Source of the DNA: Hyphomicrobiales bacterium
Lineage (GTDB): Bacteria > Pseudomonadota > Alphaproteobacteria > Rhizobiales > Devosiaceae
Length of the DNA: 64,000 nt
NCBI GenBank assembly: GCA_004144345.1
Contig: SEEL01000003.1
Span: forward strand, 62,001-126,000
Direction: 5' to 3'
Shown: positions 9,000-17,836 of the stretch, one piece after another
How the letters are laid out: every line of letters begins with the position of its first letter
How positions within the stretch are numbered: the first letter of the stretch is position 1
Notes under the pieces: model-generated
Database searches by the model: none
What the model saw: the letters and a program-made list of their open reading frames with translations, nothing else
What the model was told of the DNA's origin: nothing
Translations under genes and position numbers: made by a program

Positions 9000-10040
9000 A
9001 TGATCGGGATCAAGCGGCTTGCCGAGCATCTCAACATCTCTATCGGCACCGTGTCGCGCGCCCTCAACGGCCGCCCCGACGTCAATGACGAAACGCGCCG
9101 CCGCGTGCTCGAGGCCGCCGCCGAACTTGGCTACGTCGCCAATCAGTCGGGCCGCAATCTGCGCCAAGGCAACACGAACGCCGTCGGTTTCATGATCGAA
9201 TCCGGCGCAGACACCGCCGGCAATTCCGACAATTTCTTCCTCGGCGTCATCGACGGCGTGCAGCACGTGCTGGCGCGGCACGATCTCGATCTGCTGGTCC
9301 TGCCCTGCCCCGGCGACGAGAACCCATCGCAGTACCTGCAGCGCATGGTGTCGCGCCGCGCCGTGGACGCGATGATCATCTCGGCAACACACCGCGTGGA
9401 CGCGCGCATCGACCTGCTGACCAAGGCGCGCCTGCCCTTCATCGCGCTCGGCCGCTCGACCTCGGGCGGCAATGTCTATCCCTGGATCGACCTCGATTTC
9501 GAGGGGGTCGCCAACCGCGCCATTGACCGGCTGGTGGCCAAGGGTCATCGCCGCATCGCGGTGGGCCTCCCCAGCAACGACATCAATCTGGGCTTCATCT
9601 TCCTCGACGGTATCAAGGGCGCGCTGAAGCGCCACAAGATCCGCTTCGATCCATCGCTGATCATCCGCGCGGCCTCCACCGAACAGGGCGGCTACCAGAT
9701 CACCCATGAAGTGCTGGCGATGAAGGATCCGCCGACAGCGCTCGTCCTCGTCTACGAACTGATGGCGATTGGCGCGTACCGGCGCCTCGGCGAAGCGGGC
9801 ATGACGCCGGGCAAGGACTTTGCCGTCATCGGCTTCCGCGAATCCCCGCTGGCGAAATTCCTGCAGCCGGCGCTCACCTGCTTCCGCATGTCGCTGCGCG
9901 ATCTGGGCATCGGCCTCGGCGAGTCACTGCTCGCCGTCATGCCGCCCTATGCCGACACGTATCCACAAGGCCTCGTCAACAAGATCTGGCCGATGGAACT
10001 GGTCCCCGGCGAAAGCGACGCCTTTACCCGCAAGGGCTGA
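9000..10040 (+). CDS. LacI family transcriptional regulator of the sugar operon
   Basis: A 346-residue repressor. The N-terminal helix-turn-helix, IKRLAEHLNISIGTVSRALN, with the following hinge (VNDETRRRVLEAAAELGYVAN) is textbook LacI family. The C-terminal half is a periplasmic-binding-protein-like effector domain. The ATG at 9000 is chosen because it begins directly at the HTH. An in-frame upstream extension to 8790 would run through the operators. The gene is divergent from the sugar operon and probably represses it in the absence of the sugar. Confidence 0.94.
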   Translation: MIGIKRLAEHLNISIGTVSRALNGRPDVNDETRRRVLEAAAELGYVANQSGRNLRQGNTNAVGFMIESGADTAGNSDNFFLGVIDGVQHVLARHDLDLLVLPCPGDENPSQYLQRMVSRRAVDAMIISATHRVDARIDLLTKARLPFIALGRSTSGGNVYPWIDLDFEGVANRAIDRLVAKGHRRIAVGLPSNDINLGFIFLDGIKGALKRHKIRFDPSLIIRAASTEQGGYQITHEVLAMKDPPTALVLVYELMAIGAYRRLGEAGMTPGKDFAVIGFRESPLAKFLQPALTCFRMSLRDLGIGLGESLLAVMPPYADTYPQGLVNKIWPMELVPGESDAFTRKG

Positions 10041-10049
10041 CGGCCGCGC

Positions 10050-11342
10050 TCAGCGCAGCGGACCGCCCTGCTCCCTGATTATGTCCATCAGGCGTTTGAC
10101 GACAGCGCTGCTCTGGCGGATGCCGTCATGCTCGAACTCATTGGTGATCCACGGGGTGAGGTTGCCCACCTCGCTGGCCGTGGCGAGCGACAGGCCGGCA
10201 TCGACATAGAGGTCGTCATAATAGACGACCGCGGCGACCGGAACATCGTTCGAGGCGAGACGTACCGGATCGTAGAGCGGCGAATAGCTTTCGCGCGCCG
10301 CGAGGGCTTCGGTGGCGGCACGGAAGGGGCGCAGCGAGCGGATCTCTTCGAACATCCACGGATACATCATCTCGCCGGTGAACTGCAGCGGCCGCGCGCC
10401 TGGCGAGAAGCCAGGATGATTGGCCCGCTCGCGTTCGGCGGCCCAGTTCGTGGCGCCCTCCTGGTGGCCGTAGATGCTTTCCTGCAGGACCGCGAACAGC
10501 GGGCCGCCATCATAGCTGGTGGCATTCATGATCACGGCGAGGAAATGATCGGACAGCCGGTCCGGCGACGAGAACGCCTCGTCGATCATCCAGTGGACGT
10601 TCTCCAGTCCCGGCCCCATGCCGAGATCGATGCCGATGAGTTGCAGCCGCTTGACCGTGAGCCGGTCGCCATCGGGCAGCTGCACCTGCGCACCCTCGAT
10701 GACATCGGCGATGGCGGCGACGCGGGCGACGTCACCGGGGTAGCGCTTGTAGTAGCGCGCGGTCTTGGCGGCAGCGCGGGGATAGGTCCGGCGATAGACT
10801 TCGTCGGCGGACGGCTTGAGGCTCGCAAGGCCACCGGCGACATAGCAAGCGCCGAGCGCCTCGGGATAGCGCGAGAGATAGGTCAGCGTCAGGAAACCGC
10901 CATAGCTCTGACCCAGCGATTCCCAACGCTTGCCGCCAAACAGCGTTTTGCGGACATGCTCGAAATCGTCGACGATCGAGTCGGCGCGGAATTTGGTGAG
11001 ATAGTCGGCCCCGGCTTCGCCATCCGCGAACCGCGCCATCGTGTGGGCTTCGATGCGGGTCGAGCGGCCGGTACCACGCTGATCCGGCAGAATGACGCGA
11101 TGCGTCTTCAGCGCCTCGGCCAGCCAGGCCGGGCTACCGACCCCCGGACGCGGCGACTTACCGCCCGGACCACCCTGCAGGAACACCAGCAGCGGCAAAT
11201 CGTCGGCCTTCCTGGTGGGATCGACGACTTCGCGCACAAACAGCTCAATCGCCGGACCGCCCGGATTGGCCCAGTCGAGCGGCACCGGGACCAGATGGTC
11301 ACGAATGAACATGCCGGGGATCGTGTATTCAGCGACGGGCAA
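10050..11342 (-). CDS. Alpha/beta hydrolase, proline iminopeptidase-like (peptidase family S33)
   Basis: A cytoplasmic serine peptidase or esterase of about 430 residues. It shows the oxyanion-hole segment LQGGPGG, the motif DQRGTGRST, the nucleophile elbow GQSYGG, and late Asp (VVYYDDLYVDA) and His (FEHDGIRQSS) regions. These features and the length fit large S33 prolyl aminopeptidase-type enzymes. The TTG at 11342 is preceded by AGGAGA at good spacing and starts just before the family's usual opening YTIPGM, so it is preferred over a farther upstream ATG. The gene converges with the LacI gene, with nine bases between them. Confidence 0.88.
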   Translation of the reverse strand: MPVAEYTIPGMFIRDHLVPVPLDWANPGGPAIELFVREVVDPTRKADDLPLLVFLQGGPGGKSPRPGVGSPAWLAEALKTHRVILPDQRGTGRSTRIEAHTMARFADGEAGADYLTKFRADSIVDDFEHVRKTLFGGKRWESLGQSYGGFLTLTYLSRYPEALGACYVAGGLASLKPSADEVYRRTYPRAAAKTARYYKRYPGDVARVAAIADVIEGAQVQLPDGDRLTVKRLQLIGIDLGMGPGLENVHWMIDEAFSSPDRLSDHFLAVIMNATSYDGGPLFAVLQESIYGHQEGATNWAAERERANHPGFSPGARPLQFTGEMMYPWMFEEIRSLRPFRAATEALAARESYSPLYDPVRLASNDVPVAAVVYYDDLYVDAGLSLATASEVGNLTPWITNEFEHDGIRQSSAVVKRLMDIIREQGGPLR

Positions 11343-11477
11343 ATCGGGTCTCCTGGCAAACGCGGATCGAGCAATGACGTAGATGATATCGACGATGTAG
11401 CGCGATGGATGGCAAGCCCTGCCTCGATCGGGCACGACGCCCGGTCAGGGAACTGTCGGCAGTGTTATGGGAAGGGA

Positions 11478-11552
11478 TGGTGGGTGTGACAGGGATTGAA
11501 CCTGTGACCCCCGCCGTGTGAAGGCGATGCTCTCCCGCTGAGCTACACACCC
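11478..11552 (-). tRNA. tRNA-Val (anticodon CAC)
   Basis: On the minus strand the acceptor stem GGGTGTG pairs with CACACCC, followed by discriminator A and an encoded CCA. The anticodon stem TCGCC/GGCGG (closing with one G-U pair) holds loop TTCACAC, giving anticodon CAC. The D-arm TAGCTCAGCGGGAGAGCA and T-loop TTCAATC are canonical. It is 75 nt including CCA. Its 3' part is repeated 118 bases away at the edge of the accessory island. Confidence 0.95.
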
Positions 11553-11593
11553 ATCCGATTCGGGCCACGCCAAACAGCGTGGTATTTCAAGGA

Positions 11594-11629
11594 GATGGTG
11601 GGTGTAACAGGGATTGAACCTGTGACCCC
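11594..11629 (-). repeat. Partial copy of the tRNA-Val 3' end: probable attachment site marking the left edge of the island
   Basis: This 36-base block matches 11476-11511 (T-arm, acceptor 3' strand and CCA of tRNA-Val) with one mismatch (11488 g versus 11606 a). Beyond the variable loop the similarity stops abruptly, and no anticodon or D-arm can be folded. It is therefore a tRNA fragment, not a second tRNA. Such 3'-end fragments are the classic scar of site-specific integration at a tRNA gene. A remnant of a disrupted tandem tRNA-Val is the alternative. Confidence 0.75.
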
Positions 11630-11958
11630 TACCCACTAGCAAGACGCTATCGATTTCCTGATCAGCCTCAATGGGTTGAAGGCTATCAGCTCAACAGACG
11701 ATGTTCAAACAATCTCAAGGAAAAGGTAGAGCTTGGGACAGGATTGTGACCGGTGGGGTGGGGCAGGTGACAGGGGCGGCCCATAGGCTAGCGTATATGG
11801 CCCCGGCGTAATTTCTAAGCTCATGAGTGTAAACTGCTTGGCCTCCCCAGAACGCCTAGTGGGTTGGCTGGGGATTCTGAAGTGTGTTCTGCTTCTGTTC
11901 TTTGGTGTTGATATCGCATGGTGTAGGGTGACGTTGGACGACCGAGTGGACCTGCAGC
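11630..11958. other. Left arm of the island, no recognised gene
   Basis: About 330 bases of lower-GC sequence between the tRNA fragment and the methyltransferase gene. It contains G-rich tracts (11752-11780, such as ggtggggtggggcaggtgacagggg) and a possible but unconvincing 64-codon frame at 11823-12017 that overlaps the methyltransferase start. No promoter or family match is recognised. Confidence 0.5.
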
Positions 11959-13668
11959 TTGCCAGCCTTCAAGAGACTACCCTCCCAAATTGCCCTCCCC
12001 GGTTTCTCCGGGATTGAAGATGCCGTTGAGATGATGGCGGCAGGCAGCGCAGACGAACGTGGAGCCATATACACGCGGTCTGAGGTAGTTGCGTTCATTC
12101 TCGACCTGATCGGCTACACTGCGGACCGCCCCCTCCAGCACATGAGGCTCCTTGAGCCCTCGTTCGGGGACGCCGATTTCCTAGTTCCGGCAATCGACCG
12201 CCTGCTAGCCGCGTTTGAAGCGTCGGGTGATCTTACAAGTCCTGTGCTTGCGCTGAAGGACGCTGTCAGGGGCGTTGAGCTCCACCATGAGACGTTTGCC
12301 AAAACTCGCGGCCTCGTCGCTGAGAAGCTACGGGAATGGGGGGTATCCCAAAGTGAAGCGAAGACACTAGCAGGTCATTGGCTCGTGCAGGGGGACTTTC
12401 TCCTGTGGGATCCAGATATTGCCTTCACACATGTCGTGGGGAATCCGCCGTACGTGCGCCAAGAGCTGATCCCTGATGTTCTGATGTCAGAATATCGCCG
12501 GAGGTTCCGTAGCATCTACGACAGAGCGGACCTCTATGTGCCGTTCATTGAACAAGGGCTGGCAGTTCTCGCGCCCAAGGGGCAGCTTGGCTACATTTGT
12601 GCCGACAGGTGGATGAAGAACCGCTATGGCGCTCCGCTTCGCAGTCTGATCTCGGAGCAGTACCACTTATCGACCTATGTCGACATGTTCGACACACCAG
12701 CGTTTCACAGCGAAGTCACCGCCTACCCTGCGATCATGGTTCTGGTGAACGACAGCGGCACCACAACACGCGTTGCGCATCGCCCAGAAATAGAAGCGGG
12801 CAACCTATCCCAACTCACTTTGGCACTCCGGGATGGGAGGCCCCACCAATCTGTGGCTACGGTTGAAAACGCAGTGAACGGATCCGAGCCGTGGATACTC
12901 GACTCTGCTGATCAGTTGGCAGTTGTTCGGAGACTTGAAGCGAAATTCTCCCCAATCGAGGAAGTGGGCTGCAAAGTCGGCATCGGTGTCGCTACGGGGG
13001 CCGACCGCGTGTTTATCGGCAAGTACGACGAGATGGACGTTGAGCCGCAGCGGAAGCTGCCCCTAGCCATGAGTCGTGACCTCGTGACTGGCAAAGTCGT
13101 GTGGTGTGGCCACGGCGTCCTGAACCCTTTTGAGGATGACGGCAGCCTTGCGCCGCTGTCTGAGTACCCGAAATTCGCTGCATATCTTGGGAAGCATGCG
13201 ACAGAGATACGTAGCCGTCACGTCTCGAAGAAGAACCCAGATGGTTGGTACAGGACCATAGATAGAATTTACAGGCCACTCACCTACAAGCCGAAGCTCC
13301 TATTCCCCGACATCAAGGGAGAAGCGAACGTTGTGTTCGAGGAGGGCAAACTTTATCCCCACCACAACCTCTACGTCCTGACCTCCGAAGAGTGGGACCT
13401 CAGGGCACTGCAGGCGATAATGTTGTCGGCTGTCGCTCGTCTTTTTGTGGCGACATACTGCACGAAAATGCGTGGCGGCTTCCTTCGGTTCCAGGCTCAG
13501 TATGTCCGACGCATTCGCCTTCCAAAGTGGGAGGCCGTTCCAGCGAAATTGCAGAAGAGGCTGACGCACGCAGGAAAGTCAGGTGATCGGCGTGAATGCA
13601 ATGCGGCTGCGGCTTTGGTGTACGGACTTAGTGCCAGTGAGCAAGAGCTAATTGGAATGGGTGATTAG
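11959..13668 (+). CDS. Type II DNA N6-adenine methyltransferase, PaeR7I-like (Eco57I/M.PaeR7I family)
   Basis: A 569-residue stand-alone adenine methyltransferase that would protect host DNA from the endonuclease encoded two bases downstream. Motif I for AdoMet binding is [12 protein letters not shown] (about 64-75) and catalytic motif IV is NPPYVR (about 162-167). The N-terminal [18 protein letters not shown] stretch is usual for the M.PaeR7I-type family, and the C-terminal half would be the target-recognition part. If it is a true PaeR7I/XhoI isoschizomer it methylates CTCGAG. The TTG start at 11959 lies slightly upstream of the conserved block, and a later start is possible. Confidence 0.88.
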   Translation: MPAFKRLPSQIALPGFSGIEDAVEMMAAGSADERGAIYTRSEVVAFILDLIGYTADRPLQHMRLLEPSFGDADFLVPAIDRLLAAFEASGDLTSPVLALKDAVRGVELHHETFAKTRGLVAEKLREWGVSQSEAKTLAGHWLVQGDFLLWDPDIAFTHVVGNPPYVRQELIPDVLMSEYRRRFRSIYDRADLYVPFIEQGLAVLAPKGQLGYICADRWMKNRYGAPLRSLISEQYHLSTYVDMFDTPAFHSEVTAYPAIMVLVNDSGTTTRVAHRPEIEAGNLSQLTLALRDGRPHQSVATVENAVNGSEPWILDSADQLAVVRRLEAKFSPIEEVGCKVGIGVATGADRVFIGKYDEMDVEPQRKLPLAMSRDLVTGKVVWCGHGVLNPFEDDGSLAPLSEYPKFAAYLGKHATEIRSRHVSKKNPDGWYRTIDRIYRPLTYKPKLLFPDIKGEANVVFEEGKLYPHHNLYVLTSEEWDLRALQAIMLSAVARLFVATYCTKMRGGFLRFQAQYVRRIRLPKWEAVPAKLQKRLTHAGKSGDRRECNAAAALVYGLSASEQELIGMGD

Positions 13669-13670
13669 TC

Positions 13671-14411
13671 ATGGGCTTGGATCTGGCTAACTACGAACAC
13701 GAGGCCCGCGAGGCTATAAAGCTGTTCTGGGGCAATCGGCACGCAGCGGTTGAGAAACAGAAGCTCGCCGGCAAAATTGACGCTGGGGAGCGCGCTGGTG
13801 TCACTTCAGGGAAGAACATGGATGGGTTCTTCGCCCTTATCGTGGCGCTTATAGAAAAGAATGGGCTGTGGGACGCAGAGGTTCACCTGCAGCGAAGGGT
13901 CCTAACCCTGCCGGGCTATTTTCGACCGACCAAGCTCTGGGACATTCTCGTCATGCGACGAGGTCAGCTAGTTGCAGCGCTAGAGTTCAAATCTCAGATA
14001 GGCCCGAGCTTCGGCAATAACTTCAACAACCGCACCGAGGAAGCGATTGGGACCGCCCATGACATGTGGACTGCGTATCGAGAAAATGGATTCGGCAAGG
14101 ATCATCCAAGGCCATTTGTGGGCTGGCTCATGCTTCTAGAGCACTGCTCCGAATCTACCACTGCAGTAAAAGATCGTTCGCCACACTTTCCCATATTCCC
14201 AGAATTTCGTGCGGCGTCGTATGCTCAGCGTTACAACTTGCTTTGCCAGAAACTAATGCAAGAGAACCTATATTCAGCGGCCGCCGTGATTACATCGCCG
14301 CGATCAGCGAGGGACGATGGCCAGTTTTTTGAGCTAGCTGAGACAAGCAGTCTTAAGAATTTCGTCGTTTCATTCGCCGGACACATAGCTGCGGAAGCGG
14401 CGCGAAGCTAG
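13671..14411 (+). CDS. PaeR7I/XhoI family type II restriction endonuclease
   Basis: A 246-residue endonuclease, the usual PaeR7I length. The family hallmark [20 protein letters not shown] lies at about residues 105-124. Asp 91 (LWDIL) followed by E105-F-K107 makes a PD-(D/E)xK-type active site. The family recognises CTCGAG in the characterised members PaeR7I and XhoI, so the same target is inferred here. It starts two bases after the methyltransferase stop, so the modification gene is translated first. No controller (C) gene is visible. Confidence 0.9.
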   Translation: MGLDLANYEHEAREAIKLFWGNRHAAVEKQKLAGKIDAGERAGVTSGKNMDGFFALIVALIEKNGLWDAEVHLQRRVLTLPGYFRPTKLWDILVMRRGQLVAALEFKSQIGPSFGNNFNNRTEEAIGTAHDMWTAYRENGFGKDHPRPFVGWLMLLEHCSESTTAVKDRSPHFPIFPEFRAASYAQRYNLLCQKLMQENLYSAAAVITSPRSARDDGQFFELAETSSLKNFVVSFAGHIAAEAARS

Positions 14412-14558
14412 ACGTGGTTTTTACGCATACATCAAGTCGGCATGGGTTGCTGGACTTGTGTGCTGTTGGGTATAGAAGGACATACTATTTAGCTCGTATC
14501 ATGCCGCCACGGCGCATAATCGATCCGTGGTTCTCACCAGTCTAGTCCACTTCATGTT
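14412..14558. promoter_or_regulatory. AT-richer intergenic region, likely promoter of the SIR2-HerA operon
   Basis: A 147-base gap between two same-strand defence modules, locally AT-rich (for example near 14479-14502, atactatttagctcgtatcat). I cannot fix -35 and -10 boxes with confidence. No terminator hairpin with a T-run is evident. Confidence 0.35.
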
Positions 14559-15815
14559 GTGACTTTGGGGGACCTGTTGGCCACTTACGATCCTAGAATG
14601 CTTCTTGAGGGTTTGCGAAGTCACCTCACTCAACCCGAGGCGAATGTAGCGTTTCTCTTGGGCGCAGGGGCGTCAAGTTCCGTGCGTGTTGAGATCCAAG
14701 ATGTGGAGATTGATGCTAAGGACAAGCCTACCACACGTCCCCTCATCCCGAATGTCGGCGAACTCACCGCAATCTGCATGAAGGAGGTGCGCCGGCTAGA
14801 TCCCGAAGGGGAGCCGCAGAGGTTTAGCAAGGCTCTGGAGGAATTTGAGCTTGAGGTTCGTCCGGCGAACCGGCCTTCCAACATCGAAGACATTCTATCC
14901 TGCATTCGGCGGAAGGTAGAGGCGATTGGGGGGCATGATACGCTGGGCGGCCTAGGTCTTGCTGAACTCAAGAAGATGGACGAGGTCATTCGATCTACAA
15001 TCGCGCAGCAGGTGAACCCCGATAGTTCTGACTTCCCGCCGAAGCTTCCCCACGAGGACCTTGTACGCTGGATCTCACGCATGCCCCGGCGCAATGCCGT
15101 TGAGATCTTCACCACTAACTACGACGTTCTGATCGAGACCGCACTTGAAGCCGAGCGCGTGGCGTCATTTGACGGGTTCGTGGGGTGCAATCGTCCGTAC
15201 TTCTCGCATGAGAGCCTCACGCGCCCTGAGAGCATGCCAGGAGCAATGTGGACGCGACTGTGGAAGATACACGGATCTATCAACTGGAAGACGGAGACCG
15301 TCAGGGGGAGGCCCCGGATCATCAGGGGATCGCCCACAACTGACGGCGAGATGATCCTTCCTTCTCATCACAAGTACGACGAGTCACGCAAGCAGCCCTA
15401 TATCGCGTTCATGGACAGGTTGGCCAAAGTCCTCGACAGAGATGATGCGATTCTCATTGTCTGTGGTTCGAGCTTTTCCGACGAGCACATCAACACGATC
15501 ATATTCGACGGGCTAGAAGCAAAGCGTCGGCCCCATGTTGTCGCCCTGCAATATGATGACGTGGAGGATGACAGTATCCTCGGAATGCGAGCCAAGAGGC
15601 ATCTCAACCTAATGGTAGTGTGCCCCACTTGTGTCTATCTCGGCGGACGGCGAATGAGTTGGAAGCTGAGCGAACTTCGCGATCCTGACCAGTATCAGAA
15701 CGAATTTATCGTATCGGCAAAGGATGGTGAGAATGCGGACGGAACCGGTCGCCTCTTGCTTGGCGACTTTGCGGCATTCACGAAATTTCTCGCAACGCTG
15801 GTTGGAAGACAGTAG
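14559..15815 (+). CDS. SIR2-like (SIR2_2) NADase-type effector of a SIR2-HerA antiphage system
   Basis: A 418-residue protein with SIR2_2 landmarks: nucleotide-binding LLGAGASSS (about 33-41), FTTNYDVLIE (183-192), KIHGSINW (235-242, whose His is the expected catalytic residue) and CGSSFSDEHIN. In characterised SIR2-HerA systems the SIR2 subunit acts as an NAD-depleting and/or nuclease effector held in a large complex with HerA during phage infection. This gene's stop overlaps the HerA start by one base (TAGTG). The GTG at 14559 has no ribosome site. A TTG at 14577 with GGGGGA just upstream is an equally good start. Confidence 0.9.
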   Translation: MTLGDLLATYDPRMLLEGLRSHLTQPEANVAFLLGAGASSSVRVEIQDVEIDAKDKPTTRPLIPNVGELTAICMKEVRRLDPEGEPQRFSKALEEFELEVRPANRPSNIEDILSCIRRKVEAIGGHDTLGGLGLAELKKMDEVIRSTIAQQVNPDSSDFPPKLPHEDLVRWISRMPRRNAVEIFTTNYDVLIETALEAERVASFDGFVGCNRPYFSHESLTRPESMPGAMWTRLWKIHGSINWKTETVRGRPRIIRGSPTTDGEMILPSHHKYDESRKQPYIAFMDRLAKVLDRDDAILIVCGSSFSDEHINTIIFDGLEAKRRPHVVALQYDDVEDDSILGMRAKRHLNLMVVCPTCVYLGGRRMSWKLSELRDPDQYQNEFIVSAKDGENADGTGRLLLGDFAAFTKFLATLVGRQ

Positions 15816-17620
15816 TGGCCAGCATAGATCCAACCTTTGTCGGTCAAGTCGCCTCAGTCAGCGGTGGCATTGTCAGAGTCCGGCTGCGTCACGATCTTCC
15901 GACGACCTTGGTCTTGGTAGAGGGTGAGTCCTACCGAGTGGGACAGATCGGCGGTTTCTTTCGGATCCCAGTCGGGTACACGCAGCTATATGCAGTATGC
16001 ACACAAGTTGGCGCTGACGCGGTTCCTCCCACTTCGTCGGAAGACTACAGTCGAATCGAACAAGATCCCGCAATCAACGACGGACTCCACGGCTTCAGGT
16101 GGATGACAGTGGTGTTGTTTGGCGAGTCCGTCAGCGATCGCTTTGAGCGAGGAGTCGGTCAGTACCCAACGGTGGGTGACGAGGTCCACTTTGTGACCAG
16201 CCACGACCTTAGCGTCGTGTATGGCCAGGTGGACAACAAAGTCGGCCTAACTATCGGCAGTATCGCGTCGAGTGGTGGAATTCCCGCAGCCCTGAACCTC
16301 GACAAGCTTGTGACGCGCCACAGCTCCATTGTCGGTTCGACGGGCTCGGGAAAGTCAAATCTGGTTTCCGTGGTACTCGATGGGTTGAGCAATCCCGACT
16401 ACCCGTCAGCACGAATACTAGTGATCGACCCGCATGGTGAATACACGAAGATTGCGCCTGCCCGCTCCAAGACCTTTCGATTGAGCCCCAGTGAACACGA
16501 ATCTCAGCTAGTCGTACCCTATTGGGCTTTGCCGTTTGATGAGCTGATCACCGTCACCTTTGGAGCAATGTCCACGACGAACGAGGCCATTGTCCGCGAC
16601 ATGGTCGAAGACATGAAGCGAGAGGCAGCGGCGCACCTAAAAATTGAAACTGACAAGAGCAACGTAACGGCAGATTCGCCCATACCTTTCAGCATAAGGA
16701 GGCTGTGGTTCGAACTCGACGACTACGAGAGAGCCACCTTTCGTATGGAAGATAAGGAGCGCGTGAGAGCCAGAATTGTGTCTCATGGCGACCCAGAAAA
16801 GCTGATCTCCAATGAGTACGAGGCCTATCAACCCGGAGCAAAGGAGCCGTTCAAAAATCCTTCGCCGCGTGGCATCGGTAGGCAACTAGAGTTTGCACGT
16901 AGCAGACTTAGGGACCCCCGCTACGAGTTTCTCTTCAGTCCGTCCGGCGGATACAACCCCGACGTGACCGGAAAGGTAGTGTCGGACCTAGATGCTCTAG
17001 TTGCTTCGTGGGTTGGTCACGATAGGCCGCTGACTGTGCTAGACGTTTCCGAGCTTCCGTCTGATGTCGCGCCGGATGTAGTGGGCCTCTTGGTCCGCGT
17101 CGTCTACGACGCACTTCTGTGGGCCGGGGACAGTCCCGTCAGCGGTCGCGCGCAACCCCTCTTGATTGTAGTGGACGAGGCTCACAGGTTCGTACCGGAG
17201 GGCGGATCAAGCAGCTGCCACCGCACCCTTATGCAGGTCGCAAAAGAAGGAAGAAAATTTGGCGTCGGCCTAATGGTCGTCACGCAGCGTCCCAGTGAGA
17301 TCGACAGTGCGATTCTTAGTCAATGCGGCACCATGATTGCCCTGAGGACGACCAACGGCAATGACAGACGAACCGTGGCAGCGGCATTTCCGGACGATCT
17401 GGGCGCACTGGCTGACCTCCTGCCTTCTCTCCGTACTGGCGAGGGCCTTTTCGTTGGGGAGGCCATGTTCGTGCCATCTCGCGTCAGAATACGGCTGGGG
17501 GACGGCAGCGATAGCAGCGGCGATCCGAAAGTCTCCGCGCGATGGCAGGGCGCACAGCGGCCGGAGGCAGGGGCCTACAGCAAGGCGATCCAAAGATGGC
17601 GACATCAGTCACTGGAGTGA
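15815..17620 (+). CDS. HerA-like ATPase (DUF87) of a SIR2-HerA antiphage system
   Basis: A 601-residue hexameric FtsK-HerA superfamily translocase. An N-terminal HAS-barrel (about 1-60, FVGQVASVSGGIVRVRL) precedes Walker A GSTGSGKSN (about 174-182), followed by IDPHGEY. A Walker B segment, LLIVVDEAHRF, and the late motif VVTQRPSEID complete the RecA-like core. It starts with GTG overlapping the SIR2 stop, so the two subunits are translationally coupled. Standard HerA-NurA DNA repair is unlikely, because the neighbour is SIR2, not NurA. Confidence 0.93.
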   Translation: MASIDPTFVGQVASVSGGIVRVRLRHDLPTTLVLVEGESYRVGQIGGFFRIPVGYTQLYAVCTQVGADAVPPTSSEDYSRIEQDPAINDGLHGFRWMTVVLFGESVSDRFERGVGQYPTVGDEVHFVTSHDLSVVYGQVDNKVGLTIGSIASSGGIPAALNLDKLVTRHSSIVGSTGSGKSNLVSVVLDGLSNPDYPSARILVIDPHGEYTKIAPARSKTFRLSPSEHESQLVVPYWALPFDELITVTFGAMSTTNEAIVRDMVEDMKREAAAHLKIETDKSNVTADSPIPFSIRRLWFELDDYERATFRMEDKERVRARIVSHGDPEKLISNEYEAYQPGAKEPFKNPSPRGIGRQLEFARSRLRDPRYEFLFSPSGGYNPDVTGKVVSDLDALVASWVGHDRPLTVLDVSELPSDVAPDVVGLLVRVVYDALLWAGDSPVSGRAQPLLIVVDEAHRFVPEGGSSSCHRTLMQVAKEGRKFGVGLMVVTQRPSEIDSAILSQCGTMIALRTTNGNDRRTVAAAFPDDLGALADLLPSLRTGEGLFVGEAMFVPSRVRIRLGDGSDSSGDPKVSARWQGAQRPEAGAYSKAIQRWRHQSLE

Positions 17621-17623
17621 GCG

Positions 17624-17836
17624 ATGGAACTAGTCTACGTAGGCTCTTCATGGGTCGATCAAATCGGCTTTGACGGCGCAGAGCAGGAAATCCACGTGAT
17701 CTCCCGCAAGGGAGACCACTACATCTACACCGGCTGTTCAGAAGACGTCTGGAACAACCTTCTAAATGCGCAGTCCAAAGGCACCTTCATCAACGAAGAG
17801 TTGAAGGGGAGAGGTTACTCCTTCCGAAGGGGCTAA
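17624..17836 (+). CDS. KTSC domain-containing small protein linked to SIR2-HerA
   Basis: A 70-residue protein with the KTSC-domain pattern: VGSSWVDQIGFD, then an HYIYTGCSEDVWNNLLNA stretch, and a Phe-Asn-Glu-x-L-x-Gly-Arg-like ending (here FINEELKGRGYSFR). KTSC domains are small beta-rich modules common in phages and mobile elements, with no established activity. The ATG lies three bases after the HerA stop with a GGAG ribosome site inside the HerA end, so it is co-translated as a third gene. A role as regulator or trigger of SIR2-HerA is only a hypothesis. Its stop overlaps the convergent polymerase-like gene by four bases (CTAA). Confidence 0.85.
   Translation: MELVYVGSSWVDQIGFDGAEQEIHVISRKGDHYIYTGCSEDVWNNLLNAQSKGTFINEELKGRGYSFRRG

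Noticed and set aside
11445-11642. Small frames across tRNA-Val and its fragment
   Set aside because: They are translations of tRNA sequence and occur in many genomes as spurious small proteins.
11594-11668. A second intact tRNA-Val
   Set aside because: Only the T-arm and acceptor 3' strand are present. No anticodon stem or D-arm can be folded upstream.
11823-12017. 64-codon frame before the methyltransferase
   Set aside because: It overlaps the methyltransferase start in another frame, has no ribosome site and no recognisable features.
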